From NCBI GenBank assembly GCA_016789725.1, contig JAEUQN010000005.1, forward strand, positions 31,350-95,349: a stretch of DNA of 64,000 nt, given 5' to 3'. Positions 45,390 to 53,127 of this stretch are shown here, piece after piece. The first letter of the stretch is position 1. Each line of letters starts with the position of its first letter. The DNA comes from Blastocatellia bacterium (GTDB lineage Bacteria; Acidobacteriota; Blastocatellia; RBC074). The notes below the pieces were generated by a model. It had not been told where the DNA came from, made no database searches, and saw nothing but the letters and a program-made list of their open reading frames with translations. A program made the translations under genes and the position numbers.

Positions 45390-46288
45390 TCGTTCGCCTT
45401 CTGAAGCTGATCGCTTGTGGCGCGGTGTTTGGCGGGTTCATCGGCGCATCGGTGTTGGTCAAAGCGATTTTGATCTTTGCGTCTTCAGCGACACAGAAGC
45501 GGATGGCGATTTACCTCACTCAAATCGGGGCGCGGGTTTTGCTTCGCATTTTGAATATCAAAATTCATTTTGCTTCGCCGCCATCGTTGCCCGCACCACA
45601 AGCTTGTTTGGTGGTGAGTAATCATCAAAGCTATTTGGATATTCTGGTGTTGGTGGCGCATTTCCCAGTGCAATTTGTGGCGAAGAAAGAGGTCAGAAGC
45701 TGGCTGCTGATCGGTTGGATGGCGAACCTCGGCAACACGATATTTATTGACCGCAGCAGCACCCGGTATGGTTGGCGATGTGCCAATGAAATCGCTGCGT
45801 CATTGCAACAAGGCATCCAGGTTTTGGTTTTCCCCGAAGGCACTTCGACCAGGGGGGACGAAGTGTTGCCATTCAAATCGTTGCTTTTCTGCGCGGCTCT
45901 CAAAACAGGCTCACCCGTTTTCCCACTGACGTTGCATTACACCGCCATCAATGAACAACCACTCAACGACCAAACCCGCGATCTTTGCTGCTGGCACGGC
46001 GAAATGGAATTCGTTAGCCATTTCTGGAACGTGTTGGCGCTCCACCAAATCGAAGTTTTTCTGGAGGCGCACGAAATGCTCAATCCACCCCACACCATCA
46101 CTACACAAGAACTGGCACGACGCGCACACGAAAAAGTGGCGCATCGTTTTGTTGCCCCAGCGACACCAACATCAACGACCGGCGAAACGATAGATGCACC
46201 TGGCGAATTCCTGCTGGGCGCGGTCTTGCTGTCATTGGTCAATCACGAATCATACAGCTTACAGGAGGGCGAATATGGCGAGGCATAG
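45386..46288 (+). CDS. olsA: 1-acyl-glycerol-3-phosphate / lyso-ornithine lipid acyltransferase (PlsC/OlsA family)
   Basis: 300 residues. A membrane anchor near residues 10-33 is followed by the acyltransferase block I VVSNHQSYLDILVL (H-x4-D) and block III VFPEGTSTRG. In this pairing it should add the second acyl chain to lyso-ornithine lipid. The C-terminal 50 residues look variable. It overlaps olsB and the tiny downstream gene, so the three are one transcript. Phosphatidic acid synthesis is the alternative role. Confidence 0.85.
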   Translation: MIVRLLKLIACGAVFGGFIGASVLVKAILIFASSATQKRMAIYLTQIGARVLLRILNIKIHFASPPSLPAPQACLVVSNHQSYLDILVLVAHFPVQFVAKKEVRSWLLIGWMANLGNTIFIDRSSTRYGWRCANEIAASLQQGIQVLVFPEGTSTRGDEVLPFKSLLFCAALKTGSPVFPLTLHYTAINEQPLNDQTRDLCCWHGEMEFVSHFWNVLALHQIEVFLEAHEMLNPPHTITTQELARRAHEKVAHRFVAPATPTSTTGETIDAPGEFLLGAVLLSLVNHESYSLQEGEYGEA

Positions 46289-46463
46289 CGAAGAAGAATG
46301 CGCGTATTGTGAACGGGATTTATTGCCTTTGAGCTACGTGGAAGGCGAAGATGAACGCCTCTATTGCAGTGTGAAATGCGCTACAGTCGGCGAGCAACGC
46401 ACGTTGGCCGAAGCTGCTCATGTGCAAACAAACGTCGGCACCACTGATTCCGCTCACGCCTGA
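46275..46463 (+). CDS. Tiny zinc-finger-like protein coupled to olsBA
   Basis: 62 residues starting MARHSEEECAYC. Two cysteine pairs, CAYC and CSVKC, with about 22 residues between them give a treble-clef or zinc-ribbon pattern; the tail is Ala/Thr-rich. The ATG at 46275 has a strong AGGAGGG 5 bases upstream, and it overlaps olsA by 14 bases, so translation is well supported despite the size. Function unknown. Its last 10 bases overlap the convergent zinc-ribbon gene. Confidence 0.75.
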   Translation: MARHSEEECAYCERDLLPLSYVEGEDERLYCSVKCATVGEQRTLAEAAHVQTNVGTTDSAHA

Positions 46464-47326
46464 GAACGCTCTTTGGGCGAGCGGGCCAGCATCGGGTCCA
46501 CTTCATCCAGCACGGGCAACAAATCGGTTGTGCCTTCGGTGATGGAGCGGTAGGCGCTCTGCTGTTGCGGCAATTCATTGGTAATGGGCGTAGCAATGGT
46601 GGCGGGCGAATAGGTTGGCAACTGCAATTCTTCTTTGTCCTCTTTAGGATTGAGTGTGAAATGTATGCGTCGTAGGCCTGCGCCTAATGCCCAGGCACCC
46701 ACTGCACTAAAAAAGGCCCACGCAATCATTAGCTTGGGCGCGTCTTTCAGTACGGCAACTAACGGGAAAAGCCATCCAAAGAACAGCAGGGAAATCCCAA
46801 TCCAGGTCCATTGATAGCCCCCGCGCGTTCCGGCAGTCAGTCGCATTACTTCGAGTTCAGCCGGAGCGGTGCTCCTGATAGGTGCGCCGCACTTACGACA
46901 GAAACGCGAATCGGCGGCGACTTCCACGCCACAACCTGCACAATTCAGGGCTTGGGCGCGTTGCGAAGCCAGGGCGATCAGGGCTTCGGCTTCTCGCGTT
47001 AAGGTTTGACGGTCGCCTTTGCCGAAGGCACCGTGTTGCACCTGGTAATCAAACGTCACCTGCGTCGCACCCGCGCCCTGCGGCTTCAAACTGATTTCCA
47101 GGCGAGTCGGATATTCCAGGGCATTGGCTGACATATAATAAACAGCTCCTCCGCGTGCGCCGTGTCGCGCGCGCAAAGGGTTTTCGCTCATCACGCGATA
47201 ACCAAGCTGTTCCAACGCGATGACCAATCGTTGGCGGGCGCTTTCGACATTGCCCGCCATCAAGCGGGTAACATCGTGCTCGCTAATCATCCCCATTCCA
47301 TTCCCGCTATTCATTCCATCTGTCAT
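46454..47326 (-). CDS. Zinc-ribbon membrane protein, unknown function
   Basis: 290 residues. The N-terminal 115 residues look like a soluble domain (TRLEISLKPQGAGATQVTF). A zinc ribbon follows at about 126-150 (CAGCGVEVAADSRFCRKCG). Two membrane helices lie at about 177-215, then a polar tail. No family recognised beyond the ribbon. It has a clear -10 box of its own and is divergent from the alkaline phosphatase operon. Confidence 0.78.
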   Translation of the reverse strand: MTDGMNSGNGMGMISEHDVTRLMAGNVESARQRLVIALEQLGYRVMSENPLRARHGARGGAVYYMSANALEYPTRLEISLKPQGAGATQVTFDYQVQHGAFGKGDRQTLTREAEALIALASQRAQALNCAGCGVEVAADSRFCRKCGAPIRSTAPAELEVMRLTAGTRGGYQWTWIGISLLFFGWLFPLVAVLKDAPKLMIAWAFFSAVGAWALGAGLRRIHFTLNPKEDKEELQLPTYSPATIATPITNELPQQQSAYRSITEGTTDLLPVLDEVDPMLARSPKERSQA

Positions 47327-47368
47327 AAGTTCCTCGGTTGTAAAAACGCCTCTTAATTTAGTTCCCGC

Positions 47369-47374
47369 ATTATA
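47369..47374 (-). promoter_or_regulatory. -10 box of the zinc-ribbon membrane protein gene
   Basis: Perfect TATAAT on the minus strand, 42 bp before the start codon. The -35 region is weak (GAACTT at about 17 bp). Confidence 0.45.
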
Positions 47375-47403
47375 CGCTTATGCCCCGACAGAAGTTCTAG
47401 GCG

Positions 47404-47453
47404 CTAAGATTCATTTAGCTTCCAATTGAGCAGGAATTAACGCTGCGCTGAGT
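47404..47453 (+). promoter_or_regulatory. Candidate Pho box array before the alkaline phosphatase operon
   Basis: CTAAGA, TTAGCT, TTGAGC, TTAACG and CTGAGT begin at 47404, 47415, 47426, 47437 and 47448, exactly 11 bp apart. TAACAT follows at 47460. The array is 75 bp before the first gene. Confidence 0.6.
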
Positions 47454-47528
47454 TCTGTCTAACATCCACGCCATACCATCACGATTCATTTTGCAACCCT
47501 ACTTTCCATTCACTTTTACACGATCTTT

Positions 47529-48026
47529 ATGACCATGTTGTTAGCCTTGTTTTTGGTGTTGACCGCAACCCTGCCACAAGCTGCTGAGGCGAAACAAGCC
47601 ACGCGGCTGGAGTTTCGAGAAATCCTCGCGCCTTCGACCACCGAACTCAAACCATCAGATAAGCTCCGCCGTTTACAAGGCCAGCGCGTCCGCATCATAG
47701 GTTTTATGGCCGAGATGGAACACATGCCTGATGGCTATTTTTATCTGTGTTCCCGCCCAATCCTGTGCGATGAAAGCGGTGGTGGCATCGGCGAATTACC
47801 GATTGATGCCGTGCGCGTGGTCGTGCGTGGGGGCAAGATGCGAAAGGGGCAAGCTATCAAATTTCTCGCCCCACTCATTGAGGTCAGTGGCGTGCTTGAA
47901 CTTGGTGGGCAAAGCGAGATGGAACAAGATTCATGGGCAGTGCGCGTGCTGACCGATAGTTTCAGCACCGCCGTCAAGCCACTAAAAACTCCTGCTCCCA
48001 AATTACGCAAGAACTCCAAACGATAA
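47529..48026 (+). CDS. Small secreted protein, DUF3299-like
   Basis: 165 residues. The N-terminus is a signal peptide (LLALFLVLTATLPQAAEA). The core LQGQRVRIIGFMAEMEHM resembles the opening strand of DUF3299 proteins, and two Cys (YLCSRPILC) are near the middle. DUF3299 has no known activity. It is 23 bp before the alkaline phosphatase gene and shares its candidate Pho promoter. ATG 47529 and ATG 47535 are both possible. Confidence 0.65.
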   Translation: MTMLLALFLVLTATLPQAAEAKQATRLEFREILAPSTTELKPSDKLRRLQGQRVRIIGFMAEMEHMPDGYFYLCSRPILCDESGGGIGELPIDAVRVVVRGGKMRKGQAIKFLAPLIEVSGVLELGGQSEMEQDSWAVRVLTDSFSTAVKPLKTPAPKLRKNSKR

Positions 48027-48049
48027 CCCAATTCACGAAAGGAACAATT

Positions 48050-50194
48050 ATGAACATCCGCATTCGACGGAGTCTTTTGATATACCTGTTTATCGCGGCG
48101 TGTGGTGCCAGCACGGCGGCGTTCGCTTTACCGACCAATGTCACGATCACGCCGCCCAACGGCGCACGCTTTTTGCCGGGACAACGCTTTGATCTGCGTG
48201 TCGAAGGCAAAGGGGCGGGGCCGTTCTCCGCGACGATTTTTATTGATGGCGCGCAAAAACAATTTACCTCAGGCGCACAAAACACCGTTACCACAGATGG
48301 CATTACCTCGCTGGGCTGGGGCGGCTTCAATCTGCGTGGTTACACTTCAGAAATCGTTGGCTTGCACCGCATTCGCGCGACGTTTACGGATGCAACGGGA
48401 ACGGTGACCGTCACGGCGCAATTTGAAATTGTGCATCCGCTCTGGACAGATCGCTTCACGCGGCAATTGGAAAAAGGCCAAGACCGCAACCAGAGCGCAG
48501 AACAAACACAAGAAGCAGCGCCAGCTCCTGGGCGGCGCGCCGCTGCCAGCCGACAAGCCGAAGCCGCGCTGGATTTACCCGCGCTTAGCCAGGAAGGTAT
48601 CAAGAACGTCATCATTATGGTTGGCGATGGCATGGGCGTCGCACATCGAACCGCCGCCCGCTTGGTACGACACGGTGTCACGGGCGGAAGTTCCAATGGC
48701 TATCTGGCGATGGATGCGTTTCCGGGAACCGGTTTGTTGACGACGCACTCGCTCAACAGCATCGTCACGGACTCGGCACCGGGCATGGCGTGCTACACAA
48801 CGGGCAACCACTTCAACAACAATCAGGAAGGCGTGTTTCCAGCCAATGTGACCAATCCATTCTTTGCCCCGCGCGTAGAATATCTGGCGGAATACTTGCA
48901 TCGCACGCTGGGCCGCTCTTCAGGCATTGTCACAACAGCGGACGTCGAAGACGCCACGCCTGCCTCCAATGCCGCGCACACGCTTTTGCGTAGTAATGGA
49001 ACCGGAATCGTGGATCAATATCTCGACGAATCCGATGCCGCGAACACGGGTAAATTCGGAACCGGATTGAAAGTTTTGTTGGGCGGCGGGCGGCGTTGGT
49101 TTGTGCCTTCCGGCCAATTCGGTTCGAGCCGTAGCGCCAGCAATGACTATCCCGCAATGCCGACGGATTTGGCGGCTGCCTGGGGCTTGCCCGCCGGGTC
49201 GCGTGGCGCGGCTGATCCCACGCGCGATTTGATTCAGGATTATAAAAACGCGGGCTTCACTTACGCCGACAGCTTGAGCGCACTGAATGCTGCGGGTACA
49301 CCTGACAAGCTGTTAGGCTTATTCGCCTGGGGCAATATGAATACATCAACGGACAAGATTGCCAAGCGGCGTAACCAAGCCTTGCCCGGTCAAACCAGCT
49401 TTGTTGTGGACGATTATCGTGCGCCGGATCAACCGATGCTGGAAGAGATGACCGCTGCGGCCTTGCGCGTGCTGAGCAAGAATCAAAACGGTTTTGTGCT
49501 GATGGTCGAAGCCGCGCACATTGACAAGCAATCACATTCAATGGATTCCGAACGCGCGATTTGGGAGACGCTGGAATTCGACAATGCCGTCGCGGTTGCG
49601 CGCAATTTCGCCGATGTCAATGGCGACACGCTGGTGCTGGTGTTGGCCGACCACGAATGCGCAGGCTTTTCGATTCTCGGCGCCTTGTCGGGCAAGATTG
49701 ATACCCTGAAAAATATGGCATCGGATGCGGCGAAACTTGATCCCGCAACCCAACCGGAGCGGCAAAAAATGATCGGCGTATACGAAGCGGCAGGTTTCCC
49801 GAAATACACGATTGCCGCAGATGGCTATCCGCAAACGCTCGACGTCGACGGCAAAATCTTGATTGGCTATGGAGCGAGCGGTGACCGCTATGAAACCTGG
49901 GTGACGAATCCGCTTCCCTCGCCTAGTGTGGATAGTTTGCCCAGTAGCATCAGCGGAGAATTGGCCACCAAAGGCTATCCGACCTTGCCTGTGGATCGTG
50001 CGAAAGAAATGGGCTATTACTTGCGGGGACAAGCTGGTGGCAGAACATTTGCAGTTCACACGGCGTCGGATATTCCGGTGTCAGCCTACAGCACGAGCCG
50101 CACGGGGCGCGAGCCGTGGCGGTCATTCGGTGGCGTGCAGGAAAACACTGACATCTTCTTCAAGATTATGCGCGCGATTCTGGGCGGATATTAA
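48050..50194 (+). CDS. Secreted alkaline phosphatase with N-terminal Ig-like domain
   Basis: 714 residues. The signal peptide ends near residue 26. Residues about 28-128 form a beta-sandwich (ITPPNGARFLPGQRFDLRVE). The PhoA-family catalytic domain starts near 185: metal ligand D193 in IIMVGDGMG, nucleophile S242 in VTDSAPGMA, then VEAAHIDKQSHSM and LADHECAGF, which hold the remaining zinc/magnesium ligands. It releases phosphate from monoesters outside the inner membrane. CGAAAGGAAC precedes the ATG. A strong palindromic terminator follows. Confidence 0.93.
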   Translation: MNIRIRRSLLIYLFIAACGASTAAFALPTNVTITPPNGARFLPGQRFDLRVEGKGAGPFSATIFIDGAQKQFTSGAQNTVTTDGITSLGWGGFNLRGYTSEIVGLHRIRATFTDATGTVTVTAQFEIVHPLWTDRFTRQLEKGQDRNQSAEQTQEAAPAPGRRAAASRQAEAALDLPALSQEGIKNVIIMVGDGMGVAHRTAARLVRHGVTGGSSNGYLAMDAFPGTGLLTTHSLNSIVTDSAPGMACYTTGNHFNNNQEGVFPANVTNPFFAPRVEYLAEYLHRTLGRSSGIVTTADVEDATPASNAAHTLLRSNGTGIVDQYLDESDAANTGKFGTGLKVLLGGGRRWFVPSGQFGSSRSASNDYPAMPTDLAAAWGLPAGSRGAADPTRDLIQDYKNAGFTYADSLSALNAAGTPDKLLGLFAWGNMNTSTDKIAKRRNQALPGQTSFVVDDYRAPDQPMLEEMTAAALRVLSKNQNGFVLMVEAAHIDKQSHSMDSERAIWETLEFDNAVAVARNFADVNGDTLVLVLADHECAGFSILGALSGKIDTLKNMASDAAKLDPATQPERQKMIGVYEAAGFPKYTIAADGYPQTLDVDGKILIGYGASGDRYETWVTNPLPSPSVDSLPSSISGELATKGYPTLPVDRAKEMGYYLRGQAGGRTFAVHTASDIPVSAYSTSRTGREPWRSFGGVQENTDIFFKIMRAILGGY

Positions 50195-51199
50195 GCGAAC
50201 AATTCGCGCTTGCCTAAAACGAGGAGCAAGCTTCGCGCGAAGCTTGCTCCTCGTTTTGCAATAAAGCAATTCACGAAGTGCGTCACAACCTGAAGTACTA
50301 TCGCGCCAGGAAACAGGCGTTGTCTGCCCCTCAAGCAACGAGCTTTCACAAATGGTGCAAGCCAGTCAACCACCTGCCCCATCCATCGCAAGCTCGCTAT
50401 GACATCGAAATTGTACTCATGATGTAGGTGGAATGTTCTTTGTGAGGGGGCGCAAGAACTCAGTAGATCGGAATAATTTTGCACGGTGTTAGTGAACCTG
50501 GGTCAACATAAACCAAATGGTTGTCGCCAACAGCAATAGCATACAAAGGCTCAATGAGCCAAAAGCCAATACATCACGACGCATACAAGATTGCTTCTTT
50601 CAGTAGAAAAAAGGTGCGGGCGAATAAACCTTCTTATGAGGTATTCGCCCGCCCCAACAGCCTTACAGCATCATCATCTACCAGGCTGAATTTTGTCCTT
50701 TCAGCAGCAGGCTTTGAATGATGGAATGAGTCCGGCCTGAGCGACTTGCCCTTGTCCAGCGAGAACATCTTTACTCCCCCAAGCTCAGATGTTGTAACCC
50801 ATTAACTGAAATCCGATACAGTCCCTCCCGACATTCCCCCTGTGCGGTTTCCGACACCTCAAGCAATGAGTGACTATGACAACGGACCAAAGTTCGCCAG
50901 GTCTCCGCGTACATTCCCTTTTGCTCCAAACCCACTGATTTCGCTTTGAAAGGACGGGGATAGTCTAAGTGTGTAAGGTTAGGGAAACGTGAAGCCCAAT
51001 TTAATTCTATGAAAATTGTAGAGAGATGTTTCGCTTCAAAAGCGATTTGAAAGGCGCCGCTTGGCTTACTCTTTGACTTCTCACGCAATCACTGGCAACC
51101 AATGCCTCAGCGCACTTTCAACGATCCAGGGCTGATTTTGAATACCTGTATCCTGCTCTCAGGATGAATATCAGTGATAGGAAAATTAAGAATTGGGAA
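50195..51199. other. 1-kb stretch without a confident gene
   Basis: After the terminator at 50216-50257 I see only doubtful frames: 66 codons at 50521-50721 (plus) and 105 codons at 50771-51088 (minus). Neither has a good ribosome-binding site or recognisable motif. The minus frame ends in YRISVNGLQHL, faintly like the end of a winged-helix domain, and could be a decayed gene. Confidence 0.4.
50216..50257. terminator. 42-bp perfect palindrome, terminator of the phosphatase operon
   Basis: AAAACGAGGAGCAAGCTTCG and its complement meet almost without a loop and end in TTTT on either strand. It starts 21 bp after the phosphatase stop codon. Confidence 0.75.
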
Positions 51200-51275
51200 T
51201 GGTGGACCGTGCTGGGCTCGAACCAGCGACCCGATGATTAAGAGTCATCTGCTCTACCAACTGAGCTAACGGTCC
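51200..51275 (-). tRNA. tRNA-Lys (anticodon CTT)
   Basis: On the minus strand the acceptor GGACCGT pairs with ACGGTCC. The D-arm has AGCTCAGTTGGTAGAGC. The anticodon stem GATGA/TCATC encloses CTCTTAA with anticodon CTT. The T-loop has GGTTCGAGCCC. A is the discriminator and CCA is encoded (51202-51200). Confidence 0.95.
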
Positions 51276-51416
51276 ATTCGGGGGTATTAAGTTTCTGCAA
51301 AGTCTAATTTCGGGCTTTGACTTCCCGAAAGCGACGTGCAAAATACTATAACTTCTTGCCGCTAGGCAAGAGTCGCGCGGTCAAAATTGAGCTTCACGAT
51401 CACTCAGGAGTTTTTT

Positions 51417-52043
51417 ATGTTTCGTCTTCTACCGAAAGAAGAGAAGTACTTTGACTTGTTCAATCAAATGACGGTCAATATCAAAGAATGTACGGCGCTA
51501 TTGCAAAGACTCTTTGCCGAAGATGTTTCCAAACATAGCGATTATGCCAATCAGATCAAAAAAATTGAGCATGCCTGTGATGAAATTACACATGAGATTG
51601 TACGTAAACTGAATCAAACCTTTATTACTCCAATTGACCGTGAGGATATACACGCCATTGCCAGCAAGCTGGATGATATTGTAGACAATGTTGAGTACAC
51701 GTCTCGCCGGGTGGTTCTCTTTCGGGTTGGTGCGCCGACGACCGACCATGCCCTCCGATTAACCAGCGTCTTGATTCGCCAATCAGAGCAGCTTGAAAAA
51801 GCAGTGGCGGCACTTGCTAAAAATGACGTGAAAACGATTCAGGACTGCATCATTGCGATTCACACCTTGGAAAATGAAGGCGATGCCATCCACTACCAGG
51901 CGCTCAGCCAACTCTTTGCCGAAGAAAAAGACCCGATTAATTTGATCAAGTGGAAAGAGGTTTACGAAACACTTGAGCGCAGTGTTGATAAGTGTGAAGA
52001 CGTTGCGAACATTATTGAAGCGGTCATGCTCAAGAACGCTTAA
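51417..52043 (+). CDS. DUF47 family PhoU-like protein
   Basis: 208 residues, all helical. PhoU-like landmarks are the E/D-rich pieces KIEHACDEITHEIVRKL and FITPIDREDIHAIASKLDDI, then LENEGDAIHY and ERSVDKCEDVANIIE. DUF47 proteins regulate the PiT transporter encoded next to them, here 27 bp downstream. ATG 51417 follows CAGGAG. The promoter region shows TTGACT (51317) and TACTAT (51344) with long spacing, and no 11-bp array, so this set may be expressed when phosphate is plentiful. Confidence 0.9.
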   Translation: MFRLLPKEEKYFDLFNQMTVNIKECTALLQRLFAEDVSKHSDYANQIKKIEHACDEITHEIVRKLNQTFITPIDREDIHAIASKLDDIVDNVEYTSRRVVLFRVGAPTTDHALRLTSVLIRQSEQLEKAVAALAKNDVKTIQDCIIAIHTLENEGDAIHYQALSQLFAEEKDPINLIKWKEVYETLERSVDKCEDVANIIEAVMLKNA

Positions 52044-52070
52044 CCTCTCTCGTTACCCCGAACGACCCGT

Positions 52071-53111
52071 ATGTTAACTACGTTCACCCTGATAATCCTG
52101 ATTATTCTTTTGGCGCTTGGCTTTGATTACACCAATGGTTTTCACGATGCCGCCAATTCGATTGCGACGGTGGTTTCCACTCGCGTTCTTTCGCCGGGGA
52201 AAGCGGTTCTCTTAGCCGCGTTTTTCAATTTTATTGCGGTCCTCTTAGGCACGAACGTCGCCAATAATATTGCCAAAGATTTTGTAGATATTACTAAGAT
52301 AGACTTGTGGGTCATCCTGGCCGCGCTGATTGGAGCAATTGCCTGGAATTTAGTGACTTGGTATCTGGGCTTGCCTACCAGTTCCTCGCACGCCTTGATC
52401 GGTAGTTTTGCCGGGGCCGCGATTGCTCACGCCGGATTCGGCGTCTTGATCTTGCAATCCAAATGGCCCAAAGGTTGGTTGCCGACGTTATTATTCATCG
52501 TCCTTTCCCCCACGCTAGGGTTAATCGGCGGGTTGACGTTGATGACCATTGTCTTTTGGATTTTTAGAAATACAGCGCCATCGCGCGTAGATAAATATTT
52601 CCGCGTCGGGCAATTGTTTTCGGCTTCTCTCTTCAGCCTTTCACACGGCAGCAACGATGCACAAAAAACGATGGGCATTATCTTTTCTGCCTTATTGATC
52701 GGCTCAAAGTTGGACCCGAATGTCGCGGCATTACTAGGCAATAATCCCTCTAATGGAATTCCGTTTTGGGTCAAATTTGCGGCTTTTGCTGCCATCGGAA
52801 TGGGGACGTTGTCAGGCGGCTGGCGAATTGTGAAAACAATGGGATCAAAGATTACGAAGCTCAAACCTGTGGGCGGCTTTTGTGCGGAAACCGGCGGCGG
52901 GTTGACGATTTTGCTCGCTTCCTATCTTGGAATTCCTGTTTCGACGACGCATACCATCACTGGAGCTATCGTCGGTGTGGGTTCGACACGACGACTTTCC
53001 GCTGTGCGGTGGGGCGTCGCGGGACGCATTGTTTGGGCCTGGGTCATCACCATTCCCATCTCAGCCAGTATTGCCGCTCTGATGTATTTCCTGACCAAAG
53101 CGATTCAATAA
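52071..53111 (+). CDS. pit: Low-affinity inorganic phosphate transporter (PiT)
   Basis: 346 residues with about 10 spans. The duplicated PiT signature appears as GFDYTNGFHDAANSIATVV at the start and FSLSHGSNDAQKTMG in the second half. It imports metal-phosphate with protons or sodium. It lies between DUF47 and the histidine kinase and complements the high-affinity pst system at 31-35 kb. Confidence 0.94.
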   Translation: MLTTFTLIILIILLALGFDYTNGFHDAANSIATVVSTRVLSPGKAVLLAAFFNFIAVLLGTNVANNIAKDFVDITKIDLWVILAALIGAIAWNLVTWYLGLPTSSSHALIGSFAGAAIAHAGFGVLILQSKWPKGWLPTLLFIVLSPTLGLIGGLTLMTIVFWIFRNTAPSRVDKYFRVGQLFSASLFSLSHGSNDAQKTMGIIFSALLIGSKLDPNVAALLGNNPSNGIPFWVKFAAFAAIGMGTLSGGWRIVKTMGSKITKLKPVGGFCAETGGGLTILLASYLGIPVSTTHTITGAIVGVGSTRRLSAVRWGVAGRIVWAWVITIPISASIAALMYFLTKAIQ

Positions 53112-53127
53112 CCTCGCACCTCAAAGA

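Noticed and set aside
51260..51416. Pho-type array before the DUF47-PiT-kinase set
   Set aside because: Hexamers such as TTAAGT and TTGACT occur, but not in an 11-bp register; a long-spaced sigma-70-like promoter fits better.
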